In this document: positions 1-10,964 of the stretch, one piece after another
Position numbering within the stretch: position 1 is the first letter of the stretch
Layout of the letters: each line of letters opens with the position of its first letter
Assembly: GCF_047948215.1 (NCBI RefSeq)
Contig: NC_134458.1
Location: 85,763,260-85,827,259, forward strand
From: Lycorma delicatula
Lineage: Eukaryota > Arthropoda > Insecta > Hemiptera > Fulgoridae
Length of the DNA stretch: 64,000 bases
Direction: 5' to 3'
Notes under the pieces: generated by a model
Told to the model about the DNA's origin: nothing
The model's database searches: none
Seen by the model: only the letters and a program-made list of their open reading frames with translations
Translations under genes and position numbers: made by a program

Positions 1-239
1 CAGCCGATCAAGAAACATCATCTCCGAAATGGTCATAAGTATGGCTAGCAGACCATACAGATACAAATAAATAGATGTTTTGGCCGCTAAATTTTGAGCG
101 CCGATATAGTTGTCGCTCAATATTCTTCTCGCTACTGAGTGAAGTGAGAAGAATTAAAAGCTATGTAATTCTTTTGATCTTTGGATGAAGGGCTGAACAT
201 GATGATATATTGTCAATCATTTAATACCAATTAGTAAAC

Positions 240-1261
240 ATGGAAGAACGGTCAGATGCGCGTCGATCTTTTTGTATTAAATCGTTTTATAAGAATTATG
301 ATTCCATGACAACTGTACGAAGATTATTTCGCAATAGGTTTAATATTCCGCGTCACGGGCGGGTACCGTCGAGTCTTGCGATTAACTTACGAGTTAAAAA
401 GTTTGAGAAAACCGGGTCTATATTAAATTTAAAACATAAAGGTTCAGCAAAAAGTGTTAGAACACCAGAAAACATTGATAGAGGTGGAACTGCCGTAACA
501 TGTAGTCCAAAGGTTCTGTCGTTAAACATGTAATAGCACTGAATATCAATGAAATATCGATTCGACGAATCTTACATAAGGACTCCCTAAAAGATTCAAA
601 TTGTTCAGTAATCAAAAAATGCTGATTTATTTGCGGCATGAATTTTTATCAAGAAATGTAGCAGCGTTTGGATGGTGATGAAGATTTAACCCACCATATA
701 TTTACATCAACTAAAGCTCATTTTCACTTGAATGGCTGCGTAACAGAATAGTCGATATTAGAGAGCTGAAAACCCATTCGGTTACATGAGAAACCGTTGC
801 GTAGTCTGAAGGTCACAGTGTGTGTGCGCTTTCGTCATGTGACATCATTAACGATACAATTGTTACTGCAGCTCGTTAACACAAACATGGTCACAACATT
901 TTTAATGCGAGAATTTGTTCGATATCAACAAATTACCTGATTCTAGCATAAGGTGCTGTAAGTTATACTGTTTGAGTGTCTATTTCTGCTTCAAGAAAAC
1001 TCCTTCCGAACTATATCATATCTAGAAATGAGATCATTGTTTGGCCTGTTAGATTTTTTGATTTGTCCGTATGCGAAGTTTTTTTTGGGGTTTACTCAAG
1101 AGCAAGCTGTTCAATCGCAAAGGTTAGCAGAACTAAAATAAAAAATTCAAGAAGTTGCATTCATTACATCTGCCACGTTACGAAAAGTTAAGGAAAATTT
1201 TCGATTAAGATTACAAGAGTGCGCAGATCGTTTTGATGGCCATCTGTCAAGCGTTATTTAA
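240..1261 (+). pseudogene. Tc1/mariner-superfamily transposase pseudogene (DUF4817-type N-terminus)
   Basis: A cut-and-paste DNA transposase, now broken. The first 85 or so residues give the helix-turn-helix region typical of insect elements of this type, with FRNRFNIPRHGRVPSS and the KSVRTPENI linker. The frame is then lost, but collinear pieces follow in other frames: INEISIRRILHKD near 550-590, AHFHLNGCV near 715-740, WPVRFFDLSVCEVFFGVY near 1040-1100 (the decayed third catalytic block) and LRLQECADRFDGHL just before the TAA at 1259-1261. The middle, including the second catalytic aspartate, is not recognisable. There are several frameshifts and stops. I found no convincing terminal inverted repeats. 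The family match is from recognition of the conserved blocks. Confidence 0.85.
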
Positions 1262-4222
1262 AAAAAAAATAAAATGACATGTCTTACTTAACAAAAAAAT
1301 TGTAGAAACATTCATATTAAAATTAAAACTTATTTAAATATACCTATATTTTTAAATATAGGCGTTTTAAATATTATACATATTTAAAACTGAATTTATA
1401 TTCGCCGCGATGGTATTTCAGAAGAGCATTTTCTGCACCGGCAACATTAAACGGAATTTTACACAAGTTAAAACTCAAAATAAACCTAACTCATCGCAAT
1501 CTGTTTCCTGATCTGTAGAAACGGGGATCTACAGAAAGCAACTTCTCGTTTTTTAGGTTAGGTGCAAGTCCTAAAATTGTGGCTTTAGTGGTAAAAACAT
1601 TTTTAGAGTAGATTCTATCTTCTAAACTATTCCGTATGTCAAACGCTCGCGTTTTTTTTATTTTTATTTTGACACAAACTCATCTTAGCTACAAACATTT
1701 ATGATAAATTTTACTCTTAATTTAAAGTAACTTAGTCACTTCATCGAAAGATATGTTCAGTTTGAAAGTGGATTTAAAAAAAAGCCCATCTCAGTTCCCT
1801 TTTATTTTTTGCTTCTCGTTTGTTTCCTCGAACCTGTAATTTTCTTCTGATATTTTCCTTTCCTTATCCATTAATCCTTCCTTTACGACTCTACATAATT
1901 CCTTTCTTTTTATCACGTGATCTAATCGATATAGTACTTTCTTTTTCACTTTTTCTTAGAAATAATTTTCCTTCTTTCTTACCTTTTTCTTCTATTTATC
2001 TCGAGAACTGATTTACTAATTTCAATTATTTAAACGGCTCCGCGGTTGTACGTTAACGAATTCGTGTTGAAGTTTTTTTTTCAGTCATTTCAGCGACTGT
2101 AGAGATAAAAAAAAATATAATTAAAAAAATTATCCTGTTTTTAAGCTTGCCACCTCAAGAATAATCGAACTGATTTCGATGTTATTTTATTTTAGATTCA
2201 AACCGAACGAATTTTGTTATAAACATTTTTTATTTTGTCAACGGTTTGATAATTTCAAATCTGACGGTTGGTAATGCTGAATAGCAAAAAAATCAAGCCA
2301 TGACCGTTCACATAATACTATACATTTGAAACGACCGTTACAATGATCATCCAGCATAAAATGACACGTTCGAATAAAAACCGCGAAAACGTTATATTCT
2401 GATTTATTGTAGGAAACACGTGGTGGGAGAAAATACTGCATCGCGATCGGTTGAAAATCCAATATAGGGTAATTAAAGATACAGTTAAACGCACAACTCA
2501 ATATTTCTCGATTTAACAACAATTTACGATACCCTCTAATGAAACTTATAGTTCTGGTAAAGTAAATGGAGGTCACCGTTGGTAGTGTCTCTGCTTTTCA
2601 TCCAAGATGCTCTTGTTTGACGCCAGGTCAGACTTGAATTTTTTCAAAATTCATCTCCTATAAATAAATAAATAACGGGATTTACAATTGGGGGTCAGAA
2701 TGTGATTGGGAGCATTATTAACTCTTAAGTAACTAATATAGATAGGTCAACGTTACTGATAACGTAACAGCTCATAGCCGTGACCTCAATGGTCAAATAT
2801 CAAAAATACTCTAGAACTATTATTTTTTTATTTTACAGGATTATTTAAAATAATTTTTCGTTAAAATTGAAGTACTTGTACGAATTGCGCTTCAAACGTA
2901 AATTAGAAATTTACTTAATTTATTTAGCTGAAATAAATGTTGTTGTAACTAATACAAAATATGAAATATAATTTACATAACACATAGGCTCATTTATGAC
3001 AAGCAGTTTGAATTACAAAATGAACAAAAATTTCACATAGTTATAATATTAGTCATGTTACATCAGTTCCGATAACTCTGAAGCTTAATAATTCGGTTTG
3101 TAACGACCTAATGATGATTATTATTGTAAATGTTTCACACATCTTTTTATTCAACGTATTAAAACTTTCATAAACTTTTTTTTATTAAAAAAAAAAATTA
3201 TTATTATTTCTGACTGCAATAACTATTACATGAAAAATGACCTAAAATTGGAAAACTACTCTTCAAGAACACTTAAATTGGGTGAAGACTAGATAACCTT
3301 TTCTCAAATGAGAAAATATAGTTACTGGAGTGTTAGATTTTGTAAAAAAAAGAGTAATTTTCCTTAGCTTTTCTTTAGTATTTTCAAGAAAATAATGAAA
3401 TGCAATCGTATAGATTAGCATAAATATGATTTTATAATAAAATAATATCGCTCTTGAAATGATCTACCTTGATTATAAAGCAAACTGATTATTAGTCCAG
3501 CTTCAAACTAATAGGCAAAAATATAATGCGACAAATGTAATTTAAATTTAAGGAACGAAAATGTAGCTTTGGTCAACAGCAAAGAAAAAAGAAATTTCCA
3601 TTTATTTTTGACATCGGGAATTACTGCCTAGTAGAGCCCAGTGTAATTCATATTGACATTTAAAAGGCGCATTATTACAATGCATACGGTTGAAATAGCT
3701 TTCCATTACACGCCCGAAATAACCAAACCTGACTCTTTTGATTTAAATTAAAAAAAACTTGTTTGTAATTTTTACAATATATATATCTAAATAAATCTTG
3801 AATTATTTTTATTTGCTTAAAATAAATTATGTAAACTTAGGTACAAATTTGTTGTGATATTAAAAAAAGGTGATAATTAAAATAATGATTGCAATTATTC
3901 CATTAAAAATAATTTACTTTCGTAATACGTGAAATTTTTTCAAGAAGATCTTTTCGGAGCTTCTTTACAGCTCCTTTATCAGTCGTATGGTGATAACTCA
4001 TCAAGTCATGAAGGTGATCAAAGAATATTCTTCTTTTAAGATTAATTCAAAATAACTTAAGTTCATATTTTATTAAATCATTCATGTTTTTTCAAGTTTA
4101 CAATTTTCTTTTCTTAAAATCATCCTTATTGCGATAATGATGTTTTCCACCGGACACCAAATCTGGGGCACTATGTATAACGCTGTCAAATAAGTTCTGG
4201 CAGGCAATACCAAATAACGTAC
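1262..4222. other. Non-coding AT-rich DNA, nothing recognised
   Basis: Short A/T runs and scattered stops in all frames. A 112-codon minus-strand open frame at 2238-2576 has no recognisable domain and is probably chance. Upstream exons of the host gene at 5256 could lie here, but I could not identify any. Confidence 0.5.
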
Positions 4223-4515
4223 CGGGTTGAGCCAGTGGTGAACGCGTCTCCGCAAATCAGCTGATTTGGAAGTCGAGAGTTCTAAGGTTCAAATTCTAGT
4301 AAAGGCAGTTACTTTTATACGGATTTGAATACTAGATCGTGGATACCGGTGTTCTTTGGTGGTTGGGTTTCAATTAACCACACATCTCAGAAACGGTCGA
4401 CCTGAGACTGTACAAGACTACACTACATTTACATTCATACACATCATCCTCATTCATCCTCTGAATACCTGACGGTGCTTCCAGAGGCTAAACAGAAAAA
4501 GAAAAAAATAAGGCG
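4223..4515 (+). mobile_element. tRNA-derived SINE
   Basis: The head has a degenerate Pol III A box (near 4230-4245, GCCAGTGGTGAACGC) and a B box GGTTCAAATTC at 4286-4296. A body follows with the landmarks GATCGTGGATACCGGTG and AACCACACATCTCAG. The tail has CATTCATCCTCTGAATACC, a purine-rich CCAGAGGCTAAAC and an A-rich end. The body and tail recur at 23239-23580, and the tail recurs at 22585-22750, which shows it is interspersed. Confidence 0.8.
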
Positions 4516-5255
4516 GTACCAAAAAAGTTCTGGCAACGATCCCGTCAGTAGAACCAGGCAATGTTGTGAGCGAAGCTTTCCAGTATTCCTAATCACGTCA
4601 TAATTAAACATTTGCTTGAAACAGGGACTCCAGGATATGTAGAAAAAAAATATATATATACAAAAGTATACAGATGGTAGACCACGATTCAGAAAGTGTA
4701 AAAATGGTGTCCCTTTTTCAAAGAAAAAGTTTATTACAGTTCGAAAAAAACGGATATTGAAACGTGAACTCTTATAAAATAATGATAATAAAAATTATTT
4801 TCCAAAAAATTAATTAAGATTATTCATTACATGCTTTTCTAATAACCGACCGGTTATTAATAATTTGTTTAGCAAAAACAAAATATTATAAATTTGAAAT
4901 TTATATAAAACAATAAATTATTTTTAAAAAAACGAAAGAAGTTCTAACAAATTAATATATTTGGTAGGTAAAAACATTTTAAGAATAAAATTCTTTATTT
5001 TTAACCGAATGAATAATATATTAATAATCCCATGTTAATATATGCTGTTAAAATTCCCCACGTTATACAAGGTAACTACGATTTAATCATTTGTCCATAA
5101 TGGGATTTTGTTCATTTGGGATCATCAAAATGAATCGCGTACATCACAACATTAATAGTCATACCGATCGGCCGATTAAATTTTTGTGTAATTAATAAAT
5201 AATAACCGATACAAAAAGTTAATTTAAATTATAATAATTGAAATATTTTTTCCAG
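4516..5255. other. Non-coding stretch before the host exon
   Basis: AT-rich, with no gene or repeat recognised. It ends with a pyrimidine-rich tract and the splice acceptor (TTTTTTCCAG) of the exon at 5256. It is therefore probably intron if that gene call is right. Confidence 0.4.
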
Positions 5256-5331
5256 GAGTAGAAAATGACTTGAATGAACAATTATCCTGCCAGTACACAG
5301 GAGTAATCAACTTATACCGTTGCATCAACAG
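5256..5331 (+). CDS. Penultimate coding exon of an unidentified host gene (partial)
   Basis: A 76-bp candidate exon with a textbook acceptor (TTTTTTCCAG before 5256) and donor (CAG then GTAATA at 5332). In the open phase it encodes VENDLNEQLSCQYTGVINLY and a few more residues, ending in a split serine codon (AG, then C). That phase joins exactly to the open frame after the acceptor at 7181. The short match of splice sites, phase and balanced amino-acid composition is the whole evidence. I do not recognise the protein. The QYTGVINLYR stretch faintly recalls the repeat motif of mitochondrial carriers, but it is too short to assign. Upstream exons were not found. Confidence 0.45.
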
Positions 5332-5882
5332 GTAATAAAAATTATAAAATTATTTTATACTATCGTTAACAGATGTTTTTTTTAGAGAAATTCCATCTTA
5401 GTAGCAGAACATAATTAGTTATAAAACTAATCTCTAGAACCCGCAGCTTTTTTTTCTTCCACTTTTACTACTTTCGGAGAGCTCATAGCTTCATAAGAAC
5501 GTATTTTATTCTTTAATTACAGACATAGAATAAAATTACATAAAAATTATATATCAGTGACTCTGTGACCGAGACGGTACGACTCAATAATTTCGATATT
5601 TTAAACTAGGTTTTAAATCAAACCTTATAAAAATACGTTCTGAAGAAGCAGAATTCTCTAGAAAGTACTAAATTTTGTTAAAAAACTAAGGAAATCGGGG
5701 CAAAAATTAATTTTAACAATGTTACCAAAACTTTCTTGTAAGCAGTGAGGCTACAATAACATGGGTAACTAAAGATAATATATTATAGCAGGACCAGTAT
5801 AACGGATCTGAGTAACGGATCCCTGCCAATTAAGAAGAAAGTAGTAGAAAATACACTAATGGATGGAATTCAGAAGGGGATC

Positions 5883-5929
5883 CTTTTTCTAAGGCTGACA
5901 TGTCTTAGAAAAAGACATGTCAGCCTTAG
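5883..5929. repeat. Perfect hairpin with an overlapping alternative stem
   Basis: The 18-bp arms 5889-5906 and 5912-5929 are perfectly complementary around a 5-nt loop (core GGCTGACATGTC). An 11-bp alternative stem, 5883-5893 with 5904-5914, uses overlapping bases, so the two folds exclude each other. Confidence 0.85.
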
Positions 5930-6200
5930 GATTTAAAAACGATTTAACAATCGTTTTTTTGTAATATTGCCCCTGAAACATCTCAACAGATGTAGTTCAA
6001 TCAGAAGAATTTCCGGACCAGAGTAGTAATTTATGGGAAAATGTAAGATCGTTGACGATCATTCTCACGCTTCAACTAGGATCTGGTTCTGCAGGTCAAG
6101 AGGGATTATAAATCCTCCAGGATAGACGAGTTAAGATCATTTTTTAAAAGCGAGTATGAAGCGAGATTATGCGTGTAGTACTGCAGTTCTTACAACGTGT

Positions 6201-6256
6201 GAAGTGATGTCACAAGCATTCCAGTGTGGACAGTGGAATGCTTGTGACATCACTTC
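6201..6256. repeat. Perfect 23-bp inverted repeat
   Basis: Arms 6201-6223 and 6234-6256 are perfectly complementary, with a 10-nt loop. The core is GTGATGTCACAAGCATTCCA. It lies 270 bp downstream of the other perfect hairpin, inside the same candidate intron. Confidence 0.9.
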
Positions 6257-7181
6257 CTTTTCCCGATGTAGAATTCCGCATAGCTGAAAATATCGTACCG
6301 CATTCTTTTTCGAGTTATCTTTCTCGGTAAATTCAAATGAGGACATTGTATTTCTACCGCACCTCTAAAACAACTAAAAGCGAAAAGAGGGAAATTAGGT
6401 ATTAGCTACTGTAAAAAAAAATTACATTTTATATGAAGGATAACATTTTAATAATCCCGATAACAGAAGAAAATCTGTTTGAATAATACCGCAATCGCAG
6501 AACTACCATCCTAGGAATGATAAGATAAAAATTAGAAATACGAACTATGGGAACATTAAAAAAAAAAAAACCTGGATTTTTTAACAACGTTTAGAATTTT
6601 TGGAATTATATTTTACATCGGGACATCTGGGAAAATATCTTAGTGGTGTTATTTATAAAAATTATTTTCAAAATCGATTTTTTCGTTTGATTTTTACAAT
6701 TTTTTCATATCGGAAATCTATACTGATATCAATATGACGGCTGAAATTTTTGTAGCGATGCAAGTAATGAAAATTATGCGATTCAAACACCATCAAAAAT
6801 AAATATGTTAAACTTTATTATTAACCTGATATAACGTTTAGCATTTCGTTACGGAAAAAGACAGTTCGGTTTTTAGGACAAATCGCTTCTAACCTTCCGC
6901 ATAAATTTGATCGCCGTTTGGCACGCATTAGTGTGAAATGTTTTCAGTCCGCCCGTTACAATATCTGATATTTGCATAGTTACACACGTTACCGTTACGC
7001 TAACTCTAGCGGTAACAAATTATAAAAAAATACACGATAAATGTTCTCCTCTAGGTCTAGCTTTCCTATTATACATCGAAGTTTACTTTTATACCGAATG
7101 ACTTTTTATTAGAAATAAATATACATTTTTTTATTTATTTATTTTTTGAAAATTAATTATCGATTTCTTTTTATTTTTCAG

Positions 7182-7236
7182 CAAAGAAAGACCTCCAGAG
7201 GCAGAAGGTGCGGTACAAGAATCTGCCAATAACTGA
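7182..7236 (+). CDS. Terminal coding exon of an unidentified host gene
   Basis: Follows a pyrimidine-rich tract and CAG acceptor ending at 7181. Joined in phase to the exon ending at 5331 it gives a C-terminus reading (S)KERPPEAEGAVQESANN and then TGA at 7234-7236. The tail is acidic and proline/glutamate-rich, as expected of a disordered C-terminus. A polyadenylation hexamer lies about 370 bp downstream. The gene is not recognised. Confidence depends on the splice and phase agreement, since each exon is short. Confidence 0.45.
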
Positions 7237-7606
7237 GTGCAAGAATATATATGTATTAAAAAATCTGTACAGATAGTTATCAGCAGAACTTAATTTATAT
7301 AAATCTCTTCTGGTATTTTTGTTATTCAAGTTATTAATCCTAAATATTCAGTAATATATAAATATACTGTTGTTGCTTAACTTATTTATTACGAGGAATT
7401 ACGTCTAATAATTACTCGCATGAATGTAATGTATATGTTCCAATATAAGCTTAACAATTAATTACCTTTATCTCGATAATACCTAAAAGTTTCAATATTG
7501 TTACTTCTTTAAGTACTATTAAAAAACTGTCATAATGAAAATTTTTCTCTTTTTATAAAACGTTAAGTTATGTTACGTTAAATTTATGTAAACATGCCTG
7601 TTACCA

Positions 7607-7612
7607 AATAAA
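7607..7612 (+). promoter_or_regulatory. Candidate polyadenylation signal
   Basis: AATAAA about 370 bp after the stop codon at 7236, followed by TGTTCGTATTTTA. It is the first convincing hexamer with a T/G-rich follower downstream of the candidate terminal exon. In such AT-rich DNA the hexamer can occur by chance. Confidence 0.3.
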
Positions 7613-9459
7613 TGTTCGTATTTTAGATAAGCACAATTTAAAAATTTTAATTTATCTTGTTTAATTACAGCCAAAAATATAATTTATATTTGATTTCTAA
7701 ACAGTGATTTGAGCTTACTTATTTTTTAATTAGTATTCTATTAAAAAAGCAGACGCGACATCAAAATATTCAGAAATGAGCTAAAAATCTTAATAAAGCA
7801 TTACCTAATATTGTACGAAAATACGATTTTATTTTTTCTTTCAGATACAAAAGTTAATATTTTTCTCAAGGATATAATCTCAAATATAAATTTATGTTAT
7901 CGAATAATAAATATTATAACACACAAAGTGAGAAAAATAGTAGTAAAATCTCATTAGAATCTACTTGCGTCTTATGTAACCACAAAATACCACGGTGGAA
8001 AATTGTCCATTTTTAAGTAATTATTATTCGTGATACATAAAACTATAAGAATTTAAAATTAATAACGTTTTCATATAGTTAACTTACCAAGTATATCTAT
8101 TCAATTGTTTAATTAATTTTATTATTAAAAATATCGATATTTAAAGAATTTTTTAATTAAAATATGTTTGTTAATTCTGTAATTAATGTTTAAAAAAATG
8201 CTTTATGACGTTATTAAAAGAAAGAAAAAAATTTTAATTAATTACTTTTTAAGATACGCAAATATATTTTGAATTATGTAAATCTTATAATTTTTCCAAA
8301 TGTAATTAGCATAAATAAAACATATCTCTACTATAGCTGTATAATTATTTTTAATAAGAAATTTCGAAACAAACATAGTCTATGTTATTCTATCCTATTT
8401 AATTTGAATATTTACATTATGATAAGAAAAAAAAATATTGTTCCCTTTGGCAGGTCTCGTATCAGCAAAATTATTTTCTTCCTTTTACTTGCAGTTTCTT
8501 TATTTTCCCAATAATTTATACAATTCTTTTTAAATATAATTTTTACTGACCCACTCCTTTTCTTTTCCCCCCAACTGACCCCTGCGTTCAAATTATAATA
8601 ACTACGACTCTGTCCTCTCATGGCATGATGGGATGTAATCCATCCTAACTTTTTCATTTTTTTCTATTTTTAATTTTATGTAATTATGCCTTTCTTTTCA
8701 TTCCCCGTTATTAATGTCATTTCATTATCTTTTCTTTTTTTTCTAATTCAATGCATCTTCCCTATTCTTCTTCCCACATATCTTGTTTCACTATTATTTT
8801 TTTTTATTCTTTCATCTTTTTTTTATGTAAAGTAATTCATTCCTATCCAAACATGTATAGTTATCAAAAGATTTTTTTTTACCTTTTATTTAATTTTACT
8901 GCGCATTAACTGTTTGTTCTTCCTCTTAAATGTTCATCTGTTCCATTTTTCATCTTTACGTAAATGTTTTAATTTATTTGAAACGTTTCCTGTAATTGAT
9001 TTTCTTTTTCAACATTTATATATTGTATATAAGGATTAAAAATAAACAAATTTAAATAAAGTTATGATGTTTATTGAATATAAAACTGTATATATTTAAT
9101 TTTAGTATACTTCTATTAAATAACACAAGTCAAAAAAAAAAAATTGTTCGTGTCTCTGGAGTAGAACATGGTGATTTTAACTAATTTTGTGGTGCTGAAT
9201 TCAAAACAGTTATCAGAATTTTTGTAATACATCACGTTTTTTTAGATACATGTGATTTAGACATACTATTTATTTTCCAATAAATGCATAATCATGTGAA
9301 ATTAATATTTAAACAAAAAATTATAAATTATTTGTATTCATTTAAAATTTGTTTAAATCAATTAAATTAACACAAATAAATTGAAATACGATAATATAAT
9401 TTTAAAATAACAGTTTATAAAAGTCTAAATCATTGGAAATTTCTTTAAAATAACAGTTT
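7613..9459. other. Non-coding AT-rich DNA, nothing recognised
   Basis: No coding similarity or repeat copy seen. Pyrimidine-rich stretches at 8520-9010 resemble 3' or intronic DNA. The open frames at 8269-8514 and 8412-8657 overlap on opposite strands and carry no recognisable domain. Confidence 0.5.
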
Positions 9460-10964
9460 TTAAATCGTTGGAATTGTATTACCTTCAATTTTTAAAATAC
9501 GATGACAAACCTTTTTACTTGCACGATAGTTCAGTTTCTCTAAATAAAACCAACAGTAGTCACCCACCATTCCAGGATCCCATCTTCCTTGGTACCGATG
9601 CTCCATGGTCAGAATATCCTGATAGAAACGCTCTCCTTGCTCATCGCCGACAGAGCACAAACTTCCGGGAAAAAAGTGTAGGAAATAAATTTTTAATGGC
9701 ATCCTACATTCTGAACGTTTGTAGTTTTCTAACAAAAAACATAGTTTTCATATTTTCTGTTACCTAAAAAAACACCAACAACGCCTTTGAAGGACTTCCA
9801 TGCAGCTAGTTCATATTTACTGAGTTTATCGTCAAAAGTTGAGTCCTTATACAGTTTCTTGATTTGCGAACCGATAAATATGCCATCCTTCAGCTTAGCA
9901 TCACTTAATTTTGGAAAACTTATTATTAAATGATTAAGTTCTGGTCCATCTTTATCTGGTGCCTTTAAAAAAATTTTCTTGAGTCTGAGTTTTATGTAAA
10001 GTGGCGGCAGTATGATTTTATCACTCTCAATTAACGATAACTGCTTTACATTTTTTTCATCGGCCACACAGTTCTGCCGCAGTGGCCAGTTCTTTACTTG
10101 ATAATGACTTTTTTATCACGACTATACGAAAGATAAAGAAAACAACAATATTTCGTAAACCCACAATATAAACCAAGAAGTAACGCAACAATTTTCAGAT
10201 AACTGCAGACTTGCCAGATATTCTCTTTATATTTCATTGCTTCTAATACTGATGCCGTAGTCTCAAACGTTTCTTTCATGTCGCCTGCATGAGCTAATTG
10301 AATGGATGGCTGTTTGTTACCGTTATGTAATAAAATTGCTTTCGTGCTAACTTTAGAAGAATCAATAAAGAGCCTCCATTCTTCAGGAATATGCTGAATT
10401 GCAAACTCTTTCATTAGGCCGTCGTCATCAGTACAAATGCAGAATAAACTTTTCATAGTAAAATAATTTAAAAAAGTTTTATTTCGTGTTCTAAACGTAG
10501 TAATTTTTGTTTTTTTCCGCTGAAGGATTCCACTGTTGCAGTCTAGACCCCAGACATTCAGCTTGCTGCTTTGATAACCTTAAATCACGAACTAAATCAT
10601 TAAGTTCATTTTGTTGAATTAAATGAAGAGATTTCTCATCAGATACAGGTAGAAATTCTTCAACATCCTCTACATTATCTGCTTCATTTTCAGATTGTTC
10701 TTCTATCAATGTCGGATTAGAAGGTGGCACAGGTACAGGTAACTCCTCCCCGTGTGGTACCGGCTTTAGAGCTGAGGATACATCTGCATATTTTATGAAC
10801 TTTCTATTTTTGAATGAAAATCCAAATATATTTGTTATATCGGAGAAGCGGTCTTTAAGTTTACACCAAACCATCGGTACAGCAAATGTCATGGCTCGTC
10901 GTTTACTCTTCAACCATTTAGACAGAGTTACTGAGTTCGATATGCAAATAACATGAGACGCCAA
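9460..10964 (-). pseudogene. Pseudogene of an uncharacterised high-copy insect protein family
   Basis: Four consecutive minus-strand pieces in different frames read as one collinear protein. 10964-10491 begins with KRRAMTFAVPMVW and carries ALKPVPHGEELPVPVPP and CLGSRLQQWN. 10456-10094 carries EEWRLFIDSSKVS, LLHNGNKQPS and a KYCCFLYL stretch. 10067-9729 carries ILPPLYIKLRLKK and GIFIGSQIKKL. 9735-9460 carries GDEQGERFYQDI, RYQGRWDPGM and DYCWF. I recognise these blocks from hypothetical proteins that recur in many copies in aphid, ant, other arthropod and Hydra genomes. Their function is unknown to me, and a mobile-element link is inference from copy number. Small frameshifts lie near 10495, 10110 and 9735. 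Family members keep Cys and His residues before the ALKPVPHGE block that are lost here. It is not likely to be functional. Confidence 0.75.

Larger units (their letters stand above)
5332..7181 (+). other. Candidate intron (GT...AG), 1850 bp
   Basis: Starts GTAATA and ends with a pyrimidine-rich tract and TTTTTCAG. It contains two strong inverted repeats, listed separately. No transposon coding sequence was recognised in it. Confidence 0.4.

Noticed and set aside
2238..2576. 112-codon minus-strand open frame
   Set aside because: No recognisable motif, no partner copy, and AT-rich flanks without splice or promoter support.
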